Below the pieces are notes generated by a model, which saw nothing but the letters and a program-made list of their open reading frames with translations, was not told the origin of the DNA and did no database searches. A program made the position numbers and the translations under genes. From Sphingomonas sp. OK281 (GTDB lineage: Bacteria > Pseudomonadota > Alphaproteobacteria > Sphingomonadales > Sphingomonadaceae), in assembly GCF_900115295.1 (NCBI RefSeq), contig NZ_FOVZ01000002.1, positions 248,001 to 312,000 of the forward strand: 64,000 nt of DNA. Direction: 5' to 3'. Positions 46,383-54,843 of this stretch are shown here, one piece after another; within the stretch, counting starts at the first letter, position 1; every line of letters starts with the position of its first letter.

Positions 46383-46808
46383 TCAGCGTGTCGGTAGCGC
46401 TTCCAGCACCGTGCGGATCGCATCCGGCAGCGCGACCGGGCGGCCTGTTTCGAGATAGACGTGCACGCTGACCATCGTGATCACCGTGTGCAATTCCCCC
46501 GTCTCTGCATGCGCGAGCTCGAACCGCTTCGTCAGGCTCGTCGTACCGAGCTTCTCGATCCGGACGAAGGCCTCGATCGTGTCACCGAGGCGGAACGGCT
46601 TGAGGTAGTCGATCTCGGTCCGGCGGACGTTGAATTCGGTGGTCGGCCAGACGTCCGGCAGAGCCTCCGCGATCCCGGTCCATTCCCAGAACTCGGTGAC
46701 CGCGACGTCGGCATATTCGAGATAGCGCGAGTTGAAGACGATACGCTGGCCGTCGATCTCGGCATAGCGCACGCGGAACCTGGTCGAGAAGGTGAACCCC
46801 GGCCTCAT
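46383..46808 (-). CDS. Acyl-CoA thioesterase (4HBT hotdog family)
   Basis: A 141-residue hotdog-fold thioesterase. The motif RVRYAEIDGQRIVFNSRYLEY (key part YAEIDGQRIVFNSRY, about residues 14-28) matches the YbgC / 4-hydroxybenzoyl-CoA thioesterase pattern. The usual catalytic Asp is kept (EID), and Ile-Val-Phe-Asn takes the place of the usual G-x-V-Y/F-x. GDTIEAFVRIEKLG is the second family block. It is the last gene of an operon with alaC and a TauE/SafE permease; only one base separates it from the permease stop. The substrate is unknown. Confidence 0.9.
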   Translation of the reverse strand: MRPGFTFSTRFRVRYAEIDGQRIVFNSRYLEYADVAVTEFWEWTGIAEALPDVWPTTEFNVRRTEIDYLKPFRLGDTIEAFVRIEKLGTTSLTKRFELAHAETGELHTVITMVSVHVYLETGRPVALPDAIRTVLEALPTR

Positions 46809-46809
46809 G

Positions 46810-47586
46810 TCAGAAGATCAGCTTCACGCCGACCAGTGCCAGCACGGTCGCGAGGACGGGGACCAGCACGCGGTCGGAGACGCGCGTCGCGATCAGGCTG
46901 CCGACGATGATGCCGGGAATCGAGCCGATCAGCAGCGACACGAGCAGGTCGACGTCGACCGAGCCGAGAATCCAGTGGCCGATCCCGCCGAGCAGCGTCA
47001 GCGGCACGGCATGGGCGATGTCCGAGCCGACCAGCCGGTTGATCGGGAGGGTGGGGTACAGGATCAACAGCGCGGTCATGCCCAGCGCGCCGGCGCCGAC
47101 CGAGGTCAGCGAGACGAGCACGCCGAGAACTGCGCCGAGCAGAATCGTCAGCATCGCCTGGCGTTCACCGCCTACAGTGCCGATGCGCGGGGTCAGCCAC
47201 GCGACGATCCTGCCGCGGAAGAACGTCGCGACCGCCGACAGTATCAGCGTGACGCCGAGCACGACGGTGATCGCGTGGCCGGTGTCGGACGATTTCTCGC
47301 CGAGGTGGTTGAGCACGAGCAGCGTGGCGATCGCCGCGGGGACGCTGCCGGTGGCGAGCCGGCGGACGACCTGCCAGTCGACCGTGCCGCGCCAGCCATG
47401 CACCGTCGTCCCGACCGTCTTGGTCGCCGACGCGTAGAGCAGGTCGGTGCCGACCGCGGTGGCGGGGTGGAAGCCGAAGACGAGCACCAGCAGCGGTGTC
47501 ATCAGCGATCCGCCGCCGACACCCGTCAGCCCGACGATGAGGCCGACGAGCACGCCGGCCACCGAATATAACGGATTGATATCCAC
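46810..47586 (-). CDS. TauE/SafE-family permease
   Basis: A 258-residue membrane protein with about seven helices, of the family that exports sulphite, sulphoacetate or related anions. The typical glycine-rich half-motifs are VGLTGVGGGSLMTPLLVLVFG (shown in part, residues about 18-38) and a second copy SLTSVGAGALGMTALLILYP near 160-180. FHPATAVGTDLLYASATKTVG is characteristic. It lies nine bases after alaC and one base before the thioesterase, so the three are co-transcribed. The functional link among them is not obvious. Confidence 0.92.
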   Translation of the reverse strand: MDINPLYSVAGVLVGLIVGLTGVGGGSLMTPLLVLVFGFHPATAVGTDLLYASATKTVGTTVHGWRGTVDWQVVRRLATGSVPAAIATLLVLNHLGEKSSDTGHAITVVLGVTLILSAVATFFRGRIVAWLTPRIGTVGGERQAMLTILLGAVLGVLVSLTSVGAGALGMTALLILYPTLPINRLVGSDIAHAVPLTLLGGIGHWILGSVDVDLLVSLLIGSIPGIIVGSLIATRVSDRVLVPVLATVLALVGVKLIF

Positions 47587-47595
47587 GCTGGCGGG

Positions 47596-48804
47596 TTAGC
47601 CGGCGCCACGCGCGGGCGTGTTGACGCCCATCGACTGGAGATATTTCTTCACGTTGCGCGCCGCCTGGCGGAGCCGCTGTTCGTTCTCGACCATCGCGAT
47701 CCTCACATAGCCCTCGCCGTTTTCGCCGTAGCCCACCCCTGGAGCCACCGCGACGTGCGCGTGAGTCAGCAATTGTTTGGTGAACTCAAGGCTACCTAAG
47801 TGCGCGAGCGCGGGCGGGAGCGGGGCCCAGGCGAACATGCTCGCGCGGGGGCTCGGGATGTCCCACCCAGCGCGGCCGAAGCTCTCGACCAGCACGTCGC
47901 GGCGCTTGTGGTAGAGCTGGCGGTTGCGCTCGACGATGTCCTGCGGGCCGTTGAGCGCGGCGCACGCTGCGGCCTGGATCGGCGTGAACGCGCCGTAGTC
48001 GAGGTACGACTTCACGCGCGTCATCGCCGCGATCAGCGTCTTGTTGCCGACCCCGAAGCCCATCCGCCAACCGGCCATCGAATAGGTCTTGCTGAGCGAG
48101 GTGAACTCGATCGCGACGTCCTTCGCGCCCGGCACCTGGAGGATCGAGGGGGTCGGCTTGCCGTCGAAATACAGCTCCGAATAGGCGAGGTCGGAGATCA
48201 CCCACAGCTTGTGCTTCTTCGCGAAGGCGACGACGCGCTCGTAGAAGGCGAGGTCGACGACCTCGGCGGTCGGGTTCGACGGATAGCCCATCACCAGCAC
48301 CGACGGCGCGGGCACGGTGAACGCCATCGCCCGCTCGAGGCTCTCGAAATACGCCTCGTCCGGCGTCGTCGGCACCGCGCGGATCGTCGCGCCGGCGATG
48401 ATGAAGCCGAAGGTGTGGATCGGATAGGACGGGTTGGGCGCGAGCACGACGTCGCCGGGCGCGGTGATCGCGGTGGCCAGACTCGCGAGGCCCTCCTTTG
48501 AGCCCATCGTCACGACGACCTCGGTCTCGGGATCGACGTCGACACCGAAGCGGCGGCCGTAGTAATTCGCCTGGGCTTTCCGGAGCCCGGGGATGCCCTT
48601 CGACTGCGAATAGCCGTGCGCGCTGGGTTTGCGCGCGACTTCGACGAGCTTCTCGATGACGTGCTCGGGGGGCGGCAGGTCGGGATTGCCCATGCCGAGA
48701 TCGATGATGTCCTCCCCGCCCGCGCGCGCCGCCGCCCGCATCGCGTTCACTTCGGCGATGACATAGGGGGGCAAGCGTTTGATGCGGTAGAAGTCTTCGG
48801 ACAT
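47596..48804 (-). CDS. alaC: Alanine-type aminotransferase (AlaC-like, class I/II PLP)
   Basis: A 402-residue fold-type I PLP enzyme that transfers amino groups between glutamate and pyruvate or a related 2-oxo acid. MGNPDLPPPEHVIEKL opens the fold. NPTAEV binds the substrate carboxylate and cofactor region, and SDLAYSELYFDGKPTPS follows. The PLP Lys lies in FTSLSKTYSMAGWRMGF near residue 237. EGYVRIAMVENEQRLRQA with the carboxylate-binding Arg is near the end. Sequence order matches AlaC; LL-diaminopimelate aminotransferase is a related alternative. First gene of the alaC-tauE-thioesterase unit. Confidence 0.92.
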   Translation of the reverse strand: MSEDFYRIKRLPPYVIAEVNAMRAAARAGGEDIIDLGMGNPDLPPPEHVIEKLVEVARKPSAHGYSQSKGIPGLRKAQANYYGRRFGVDVDPETEVVVTMGSKEGLASLATAITAPGDVVLAPNPSYPIHTFGFIIAGATIRAVPTTPDEAYFESLERAMAFTVPAPSVLVMGYPSNPTAEVVDLAFYERVVAFAKKHKLWVISDLAYSELYFDGKPTPSILQVPGAKDVAIEFTSLSKTYSMAGWRMGFGVGNKTLIAAMTRVKSYLDYGAFTPIQAAACAALNGPQDIVERNRQLYHKRRDVLVESFGRAGWDIPSPRASMFAWAPLPPALAHLGSLEFTKQLLTHAHVAVAPGVGYGENGEGYVRIAMVENEQRLRQAARNVKKYLQSMGVNTPARGAG

Positions 48805-48903
48805 GATCAGCCTCTAGCTGGAGGAGCGGGTGCTGTACCGCAGGTGAGCGGGGGCGTCATCCGCCTCATTCGTCGCGGGGGCGAAAGCTGGGGTATTCAG
48901 TCA

Positions 48904-49027
48904 ATCCTCCCCCGCAAGGGGGAGGTGGCACCGAAGGTGACGGAGGGGGAGGCAGGCGCAACCTCGGCTCCGTGTCCTCCCCCTCCGTCTGGCAAGGGCC
49001 AGCCACCTCCCCCTGGCGGGGGAGGAT
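48904..49027. repeat. Bipartite palindromic repeat, family A (between divergent genes)
   Basis: ATCCTCCCCCGCAAGGGGGA with GGTGGCACCGAAGGTGACGG and the partner CCGTCTGGCAAGGGCCAGCC with CACCTCCCCCTGGCGGGGGA. It is the only repeat in this window lying between two head-to-head genes (alaC and phaC). The 315-bp gap holds no gene; the phaC ribosome-binding site is weak. Confidence 0.92.
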
Positions 49028-49119
49028 CGTGGAGTTTCCTGCGACCAACAATCGTCGATGTGACCATGCTTCCGCCGAGCCGGCGTCTGCGTTAAGCTCC
49101 CGAAAAAGCAGAGGATGCC

Positions 49120-50838
49120 ATGGCCGATACTCCTCCCGACGCCTCGACGCCGACCCTCCCCGATCTCCAGCATTGGACGTGGGTGATGGGGCGTGCGCAG
49201 CAGATGATGATGGAGCAGGGGCTCGCGGCGATGCAGGCCAAGCCCGAGGGAATCCCGGCCATTCCCGGCTTCACCGACCCCGCGACGCTGGAGCGTGCGC
49301 GCGATTTCTGGGCCGAGAGCCTTACGTTGTGGCAGCGGTTTCTCGATCCGGCCAAGGCGCCCGACTCCGCCCCCGTCACCGACAAGCGCTTCAAGGCGCC
49401 GCAATGGCGCGAGCCGGTGTTCGACCTGATCCGGCAGAGTTATGAGCTGATCGGCGACCACATGCTGCGCGGTGTCGAGGCGGTCGACGGGCTCGACCCG
49501 AAGCAGAAGGAGCAGTTGCGGTTCGCGACCAAGGGGTTCGTCGATGCGATGAGCCCGACCAATTTCGCGCTGACCAACCCGCAGGTGATCGAGAAGACGA
49601 TCGAGACGCGCGGCGAGAATCTGCTCAAAGGCCTGCAGAACATGATGGCGGATCTTGCCCGCGGGCAGGTGACGCATACGCCGGACGGCGCATTCGAACT
49701 CGGGCGCAACCTGGCGATGACGCCGGGCAAGGTGGTGAAACGCACGCCGCTCTACGAGCTGATCCAGTATAGCCCGACCACCGAGAGCGTGCTGGCGGCG
49801 CCGCTCGTCATCTTTCCGCCGTGGATCAACCGGTTCTACATCCTCGACCTGACGCCGGAAAAGAGCTTCATCCGCTGGGCGGTCGAGCAGGGCATCACCG
49901 TGTTCATGGTGTCGTGGAAGTCGGCCGATTCGAGCATGAAGGACGTGGTTTGGGACGACTATGTCGGTGCGCAGGTCGAGGCGATCGATACGGTTCGCGC
50001 CGCGCTCGACGTGCCGGCTGTGCATACGATCGGCTATTGCGTGGCGGGGACGACGCTGGCCGCTACGCTGGCGTTGCTGGCCGCGCGTGGCGAGGCCGCG
50101 AAGGTGGCTAGCGCGACGTTCTTCACCGCGCAGGTCGATTTCGCGCAGGCTGGCGAGCTGCAGCATTTCATCGACGACGAGCAGTTGAAGATGGTCGCGT
50201 CGTTGTCGCCCGAGGGGTTCCTCGACGGGCGCTACATGGCGACGACCTTCAACCTGTTACGCGGGCGCGACCTGATCTGGAACTACGTCACGCAGAATTA
50301 CCTGCTGGGGCAGGATTACGTGCCGTTCGACCTGCTCCACTGGAACGGCGATACGACCAACCTGCCTGCGAAATGGCATCTGAGCTATCTGACCGACCTG
50401 TACCGCGACAATTTGCTGGTGACGGGCACGATGACGGTGGACGGTACGCCGATCGATCTGACCAAGGTCTCGACGCCGAGCTATGTCCAGGCGGGGCGCG
50501 AGGATCATATCGCGCCGGCCGAAAGCGTCTGGAAACTCACGCAATTATTTGCCGGGCCGCTGAAGTTCGTGCTGGCGGGGTCGGGGCATATCGCGGGCGT
50601 GGTCAATCCGCCGGCTGCGGGGAAGTATCAATACTGGACCAATTCGGGGGCGCACACGACTCTCGGCGACTTCGTTGCCGGTGCGACGGAGACGAAGGGC
50701 AGTTGGTGGCCGGATTGGGTCGAATGGTTGCGCGCGCTTGGTGCCGAGACGGTGGCCGCGGACGGTGCGCGGCTGCCGGGCGAGGGGGCTCTGAAGGCGC
50801 TTGGCGAGGCGCCCGGCGAGTATGTGAAGAGCCGATAG
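49120..50838 (+). CDS. phaC: Class I polyhydroxyalkanoate synthase
   Basis: Polymerises 3-hydroxyacyl-CoA into storage polyester at the granule surface. The 572 residues match class I. The lipase-like box is GYCVAGTTLA with the catalytic C307. The catalytic Asp lies in AGREDHIAP (about 467) and the His in GSGHIAGVVNPP (about 495). PPWINRFYILDLTPEKSFIRW near 230-250 is a conserved family block. The start ATG 49120 follows a short purine run. phaP follows 102 bases later, and phaB lies 4 kb away, so synthesis and granule genes are grouped but not one operon. Confidence 0.96.
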   Translation: MADTPPDASTPTLPDLQHWTWVMGRAQQMMMEQGLAAMQAKPEGIPAIPGFTDPATLERARDFWAESLTLWQRFLDPAKAPDSAPVTDKRFKAPQWREPVFDLIRQSYELIGDHMLRGVEAVDGLDPKQKEQLRFATKGFVDAMSPTNFALTNPQVIEKTIETRGENLLKGLQNMMADLARGQVTHTPDGAFELGRNLAMTPGKVVKRTPLYELIQYSPTTESVLAAPLVIFPPWINRFYILDLTPEKSFIRWAVEQGITVFMVSWKSADSSMKDVVWDDYVGAQVEAIDTVRAALDVPAVHTIGYCVAGTTLAATLALLAARGEAAKVASATFFTAQVDFAQAGELQHFIDDEQLKMVASLSPEGFLDGRYMATTFNLLRGRDLIWNYVTQNYLLGQDYVPFDLLHWNGDTTNLPAKWHLSYLTDLYRDNLLVTGTMTVDGTPIDLTKVSTPSYVQAGREDHIAPAESVWKLTQLFAGPLKFVLAGSGHIAGVVNPPAAGKYQYWTNSGAHTTLGDFVAGATETKGSWWPDWVEWLRALGAETVAADGARLPGEGALKALGEAPGEYVKSR

Positions 50839-50862
50839 CGCTACCTTACGTAAACGTCATGG

Positions 50863-50890
50863 TGCGCTGCACAATTAAATTGTGCGCTGC
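50863..50890. promoter_or_regulatory. Palindromic candidate PhaR operator upstream of phaP
   Basis: GCACAATT-A-AATTGTGC is a perfect palindrome at 50869-50885. TGCGCTGC is directly repeated at 50863-50870 and 50883-50890. It lies 50-80 bases before the phasin start. PhaR repressors of other bacteria bind GC-flanked TGC/GCA palindromes before phasin genes; this assignment is inferred. Confidence 0.55.
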
Positions 50891-50940
50891 GAAAATTCGT
50901 GTATGAAGACCGCGACATAACTCCGAAGAGAGGTGCGTGG

Positions 50941-51621
50941 ATGGTGGATATCGTGAAACGGACGGCTAAAGCCGGTTCGAAGCCTGCCGCCATCGCGAAG
51001 GCTCCTCGGACCGTCGCCAAGCCGGCGAAACCGGCATTCGAGCCGATCGCCAAGACGCCGGCACCTCAACCTCTCGCGGCAGCTTTTGTATCGCCGCACA
51101 CGGACATTCCCGCCCCGATTCAGGCCGCCGTGCCATTGGGGATCCCAGCTAGCGAAACAAAGGACGCCATGATGGATACGATCCAGAGCATCACCGAGAA
51201 GACCAAGGCCCTCTTCAGCGGCTCGAACACTGCCGAGTTCACCGAGCAGGCCAAGGGCGCGATGGAGAAGTCGGCCAAGATGGCGGAAGATTTCGTCGCT
51301 TTCGGCAAGGGCAACATCGAGGCGCTCGTCGAGTCGTCGAAGATCGCCGCGAAGAACGTCGAAGCGCTCGGCCAGGAAGCTGCCGAGTACGCCAAGACCT
51401 CGTTCGAGAGCGCGACCGAAGCCGCCAAGACGCTCGCCGCCGCCAAGTCGCCGACCGAGTTCATGAAGCTCCAGGGCGATTATGCGCGCACCGCGTTCGA
51501 TACGATGATCGCCGAGGGCTCGCGCTCGACCGAGCGGATGCTCAAGATGTTCGGCGAGTTCGCGCAGCCGATCTCGAACCGCGTTGCGGTCGCGACCGAC
51601 AAGATGAAGATCTCGGCGTAA
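50941..51621 (+). CDS. phaP: Phasin
   Basis: Coats PHA granules. The 226-residue protein has an N-terminal segment of about 75 residues rich in Ala, Pro and Lys (such as KAPRTVAKPAKPAFEPIAKT), a tail type seen in histone-like and some sphingomonad phasins. The phasin domain follows (about 85-200): MEKSAKMAEDFVAFGKGNIEALVESSKIA with its FGKGNIEALV core, and YAKTSFESATEAAKTLAAAK. ATG 50941 follows GAGAGGTGCGTGG; an ATG at 50899 has no ribosome site. The basic Pro-Ala-Lys arm might bind DNA or PhaR. A strong terminator follows. Confidence 0.93.
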   Translation: MVDIVKRTAKAGSKPAAIAKAPRTVAKPAKPAFEPIAKTPAPQPLAAAFVSPHTDIPAPIQAAVPLGIPASETKDAMMDTIQSITEKTKALFSGSNTAEFTEQAKGAMEKSAKMAEDFVAFGKGNIEALVESSKIAAKNVEALGQEAAEYAKTSFESATEAAKTLAAAKSPTEFMKLQGDYARTAFDTMIAEGSRSTERMLKMFGEFAQPISNRVAVATDKMKISA

Positions 51622-51659
51622 GTCGACGGCGCGCGGCCTTCGGGCAGTGCGTTACGAGA

Positions 51660-51691
51660 GGGGCGGCCGTCGTGCGACGGTCGCCCCTTTT
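51660..51691 (+). terminator. Rho-independent terminator after phaP
   Basis: GGGGCGGCCGTCG pairs with CGACGGTCGCCCC (one G-T), and TTTTGCG follows. It insulates phaP from clpS. Confidence 0.85.
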
Positions 51692-51765
51692 GCGTTTGCG
51701 GTTTTCGCGCGACGTGTGCCGGCGCCCCCTTGCCCTTGCCCCCCGACATGCCATATTTTGGCAGC

Positions 51766-52164
51766 ATGCTTTTGACCCCTGAAATGACGACTCCCCAGCG
51801 GACGGGCGAGCAGATGGCCGAGCGCCGCGACGATAATGGCGAGGACGGCCATGATGGCACCGGGGGTGGCACCGGCGCCGGTATCGCGACCAAGACGCGC
51901 GCGAAGACCAAACAGCCGACGCCGTACCGCGTGCTGATGCTCAACGACGACTATACGCCGATGGAGTTCGTCGTACTGTGCCTCCAGCGCTTCTTCCGGA
52001 TGGACATGGAAGCCGCGACTCGCGTGATGCTGCACGTCCACCAGAAGGGCGTCGGGGTCTGCGGGACGTTCAGCTACGAGGTCGCGGAGACCAAGGTGTC
52101 GCAGGTGATGGATTTCGCCAAGCAGAACCAGCATCCGTTGCAGTGCACGCTGGAGAAGGCCTGA
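51766..52164 (+). CDS. clpS: ATP-dependent Clp protease adaptor ClpS
   Basis: Delivers N-end-rule substrates to ClpAP. The core domain (last ~85 residues) is complete: [24 protein letters not shown], with [10 protein letters not shown] forming the substrate pocket, then [21 protein letters not shown] and HPLQCTLEK. The N-terminus before TKQPTPYRV is a Gly- and Asp-rich disordered tail. Three starts are possible (51766, 51784, 51814), and none has a strong ribosome site; 51766 is a compromise. clpA does not follow, unlike in many Proteobacteria; a half repeat and a Crp/Fnr gene do. Confidence 0.9.
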   Translation: MLLTPEMTTPQRTGEQMAERRDDNGEDGHDGTGGGTGAGIATKTRAKTKQPTPYRVLMLNDDYTPMEFVVLCLQRFFRMDMEAATRVMLHVHQKGVGVCGTFSYEVAETKVSQVMDFAKQNQHPLQCTLEKA

Positions 52165-52183
52165 GACTGCCGGTTTGAGCTAA

Positions 52184-52207
52184 TTCTCCCCCGCCAGGGG
52201 GAGGATT
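52184..52207. repeat. Single arm of family A repeat
   Basis: ATTCTCCCCCGCCAGGGGGA plus GGAT is a lone arm between the convergent clpS and Crp/Fnr genes, where it may act as a shared terminator. Confidence 0.75.
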
Positions 52208-52218
52208 GAAGGAAGAGT

Positions 52219-53010
52219 TTACCGCGCGGGTGGCAACCAGCGCAGGTCGAGCCCTTCGAACCGGTCGATATAGTTCGCCGCCTGCGCCAGTTGCACCTCT
52301 TTGAGCAGCGTGACCCGGCCCATTTCGCGGCGGATCAGGCCGTCTTCCTCGAGTTGTCGCAGCATGCGGTTGACGTGGACCGCGGTGAGTCCGGTAGCGT
52401 CGCCGATCTCCTCCTGTGTCAGGCCGAGCGTAAAGCTGTTGCCCATCGCGCGGTCGCGCATCCGCAACCGGTTGCGCATCTCAATCAGCAGCGCGGCGAT
52501 CCGCGCCTTGGCCGAGGTGCGACCGAGTGCGGCGAGGCGGTCGGTGAGCGCGACCTTCTCCATCTGGTTCATCACCATGATGAGCGCCGATAGCCGCGGG
52601 TGATCAATGACGAGCCCGGTCATCGCCGAGCGATCGAACGAACAGACCGTGCAATCGGTCAGCGCGACCACCGTCTCGGGCGAATCGCGATAGACGAGCG
52701 CCGAGACCGCCAGCATGTCGCCGGCATAAAGAAAGCGCAGAATCTGGCGGCTGCCGTCGTCAAGCAGCACATAGCTCATCGCCATGCCGCGTTGCAGGAT
52801 GAAGAGTTCGGCCTGCGGATCATTCTCGCGCACGAGGACGGCACCGCGACGCAAGTCCCGCGGGCGCTCCTCCAACCGCGCTAACGCAGCCTTCTCGTTC
52901 ATCGACAGGTCGATGAGATCGCCGACGCGGTCGGCGAAGCAGCTGTCCGGCACTCTGTAATGGTCCCCAATGTTCGAGAACCACAGAGCAAAGCTAGGAT
53001 TTCCGCGCAT
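52219..53010 (-). CDS. Crp/Fnr-family transcriptional regulator
   Basis: A 263-residue regulator. An N-terminal cyclic-nucleotide-binding-like domain (about 40-150) contains LRRGAVLVRENDPQAELFILQRG and LYAGDMLAVSALVYRDSPETV. A C-terminal Crp-type winged helix follows (about 180-245: LTQEEIGDATGLTAVHVNRMLRQLEEDGLI). The ligand pocket does not match cAMP-binding CRP (no RxS phosphate motif). There is no N-terminal Cys cluster like that of FNR, although C24 and later C residues exist. The signal is therefore unknown. It is divergent from murA with 145 bases between starts. Confidence 0.9.
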   Translation of the reverse strand: MRGNPSFALWFSNIGDHYRVPDSCFADRVGDLIDLSMNEKAALARLEERPRDLRRGAVLVRENDPQAELFILQRGMAMSYVLLDDGSRQILRFLYAGDMLAVSALVYRDSPETVVALTDCTVCSFDRSAMTGLVIDHPRLSALIMVMNQMEKVALTDRLAALGRTSAKARIAALLIEMRNRLRMRDRAMGNSFTLGLTQEEIGDATGLTAVHVNRMLRQLEEDGLIRREMGRVTLLKEVQLAQAANYIDRFEGLDLRWLPPAR

Positions 53011-53155
53011 TAAAGTCGATCAAGCGCGGGGCGTTAGCGCCGCGGAGGGCGCGGGGCAGGTCCCAGCGCGGGACTTGGCCCTGGGGCAGCGTCCGCCTGT
53101 CGCCCGATCGATGCGCGGCCCTTGCGCAGAACGCCAGCCGCGATAGACACCCGGG

Positions 53156-54439
53156 ATGGACCGTATTCTCATTCGCGGCGGCAATCGCCTGTCCGGGCGC
53201 TTGCCCATCTCCGGGGCGAAGAACGCCGCGCTCACGCTGATGCCGTGTGCGTTGCTGACCGAAGAGCCGCTGACGCTGCGCAACCTGCCGCGGCTGGCGG
53301 ACGTCGACGGCTTTGGTCACCTGCTCAACCAGCTTGGCGCGTCGACCGCGATCCAGGGGACGCGGCCGGAAGATTTCGGCCGGGTGATGACGATCCGTGC
53401 GGGGAACCTCACCTCGACCGAAGCGCCGTACGACATCGTACGCAAGATGCGCGCGTCGATCCTGGTGCTCGGGCCGCTGCTCGGGCGTGGCGGCGAGGCG
53501 ACGGTGTCGCTGCCTGGGGGCTGTGCCATCGGCAATCGCCCGATCGATCTTCACCTGCGTGCTCTGGAGGCGATCGGCGCCGAGCTGGAGATGGCGGCGG
53601 GCTATGTGAAGGCGATCGCGCCGGGCGGGCGCCTGCCGGGCGGACGCTTCCGCTTCCCGATCGTGTCTGTGGGCGCGACCGAGAATGTCGTGATGGCGGC
53701 GGTGCTCGCCAAGGGGACGAGCGTGATCGAGAACGCCGCGCGCGAGCCCGAGATCGTCGACCTGTGCAACTGCCTTGTCGCTATGGGTGCGTCGATCGAT
53801 GGGATCGGCACCGAGACGCTGACGATCGAAGGTCGCGATCGGCTGCACGGCGCGACCTATGCGGTGATGCCCGACCGGATCGAGGCGGGCAGCTATGCGT
53901 GCGCGGCGGCGATCACCGGCGGCGACCTGGAGCTGGTCGGCGTGGCGATCCCGGACATGGGCGCGACGATCGATGCGCTGGTCGAGGCGGGCGTGTCGGT
54001 GACGCCGACCAAGGACGGCGTGCGGGTCGCGTCGGACGGCGTGCTGAAGCCGCTGACGCTGTCGACCGCGCCTTATCCGGGTTTCGCGACCGACATGCAG
54101 GCGCAGTTCATGGCGATGTTGTGCAAGGCGGACGGCGCCAGCGTGCTGACCGAGACGATCTTCGAGAACCGCTACATGCACGTGCCGGAACTGGCGCGGA
54201 TGGGGGCGGATATCCAGGTGCGCGGACGTACTGCAGTGGTTCGTGGGGTGGACAAGCTGGTCGGGGCGCAGGTGATGGCGACCGATCTCCGGGCTTCGAT
54301 GAGCTTGATTTTGGCCGGGCTTGCGGCGGATGGCGAGACGTCGGTTGGGCGGGTTTATCACCTGGATCGTGGGTATGAGCGGTTGGAGGAGAAGCTGAGC
54401 GCGGTTGGTGCGGATATCGAGCGTGCTAGCGACGGGTGA
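53156..54439 (+). CDS. murA: UDP-N-acetylglucosamine 1-carboxyvinyltransferase
   Basis: First committed step of peptidoglycan synthesis, transferring enolpyruvate from PEP to UDP-GlcNAc; it is the fosfomycin target. The 427 residues show [18 protein letters not shown] at the start. The catalytic loop [14 protein letters not shown] carries C123, the Cys form that fosfomycin binds. [16 protein letters not shown] and [16 protein letters not shown] are further landmarks, and the C-terminus has [13 protein letters not shown] and GYERLEEKL. It is convergent with phaB across a 404-bp gap containing repeats. Confidence 0.97.
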   Translation: MDRILIRGGNRLSGRLPISGAKNAALTLMPCALLTEEPLTLRNLPRLADVDGFGHLLNQLGASTAIQGTRPEDFGRVMTIRAGNLTSTEAPYDIVRKMRASILVLGPLLGRGGEATVSLPGGCAIGNRPIDLHLRALEAIGAELEMAAGYVKAIAPGGRLPGGRFRFPIVSVGATENVVMAAVLAKGTSVIENAAREPEIVDLCNCLVAMGASIDGIGTETLTIEGRDRLHGATYAVMPDRIEAGSYACAAAITGGDLELVGVAIPDMGATIDALVEAGVSVTPTKDGVRVASDGVLKPLTLSTAPYPGFATDMQAQFMAMLCKADGASVLTETIFENRYMHVPELARMGADIQVRGRTAVVRGVDKLVGAQVMATDLRASMSLILAGLAADGETSVGRVYHLDRGYERLEEKLSAVGADIERASDG

Positions 54440-54471
54440 TTTTGGCGGGTGCGTAGGTTGAACGGGGGCTA

Positions 54472-54570
54472 GCCCTCTCCCCTTCGGGGAGAGAGTTGGG
54501 TGAGGGGCGCCACGGGCGACAGCATTTGGAACTGCCCCTCACCCCGACCCTCTCCCCGAAGGGGAGAGGG
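54472..54570. repeat. Bipartite palindromic repeat, family C (CCCTCTCCCCTTCGGGGAGA type)
   Basis: CCCTCTCCCCTTCGGGGAGA with GTTGGGTGAGGGGC faces GCCCCTCACCCCGACCCTCT with CCCCGAAGGGGAGAGGG. It lies between the convergent murA and phaB genes. Confidence 0.9.
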
Positions 54571-54651
54571 AGTAGGTCGCCAGGCGTTTGCGGTGGCTTC
54601 CTTGTTGGCTGCGGACGCTGTGGGGTTCGGTCTAGGCAGCGCTACCCTTCC

Positions 54652-54681
54652 TAGTTCCCCCGCGAAGGCGGAGGCCCAGGG
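54652..54681. repeat. Single arm of family G repeat
   Basis: AGTTCCCCCGCGAAGGCGGA with GGCCCAGGG matches the left arm of family G; no right arm follows. Confidence 0.65.
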
Positions 54682-54843
54682 TCAAGCAAGACCGTCCTCT
54701 GTAATCCGGTAGACAGTCACTCAGCGCCGCCGGCAAAGCCGCCGTCGGACGGGTTCGGCTAGCCGACCCGCCGGCCGTGCCGGGCGCTGCCCGCTTCGCT
54801 TTTGCTCGCGGGCATCGGCTGCGCTTTGCGCTGCCTGCGTCCG

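Larger units (their letters stand above)
54440..54843. other. 404-bp intergenic region between murA and phaB
   Basis: It holds a family-C repeat (54472-54570) and a lone family-G-like arm (54652-54681). After that comes a GC-rich stretch with small inverted repeats such as TGCCCGC/GCGGGCA around 54785-54815. No coding sequence is supported. Confidence 0.7.

Noticed and set aside
54570..54843. A decayed gene before phaB
   Set aside because: Short GC-rich inverted repeats are present but no frame shows family similarity. The minus-strand frame is a shifted continuation of phaB.
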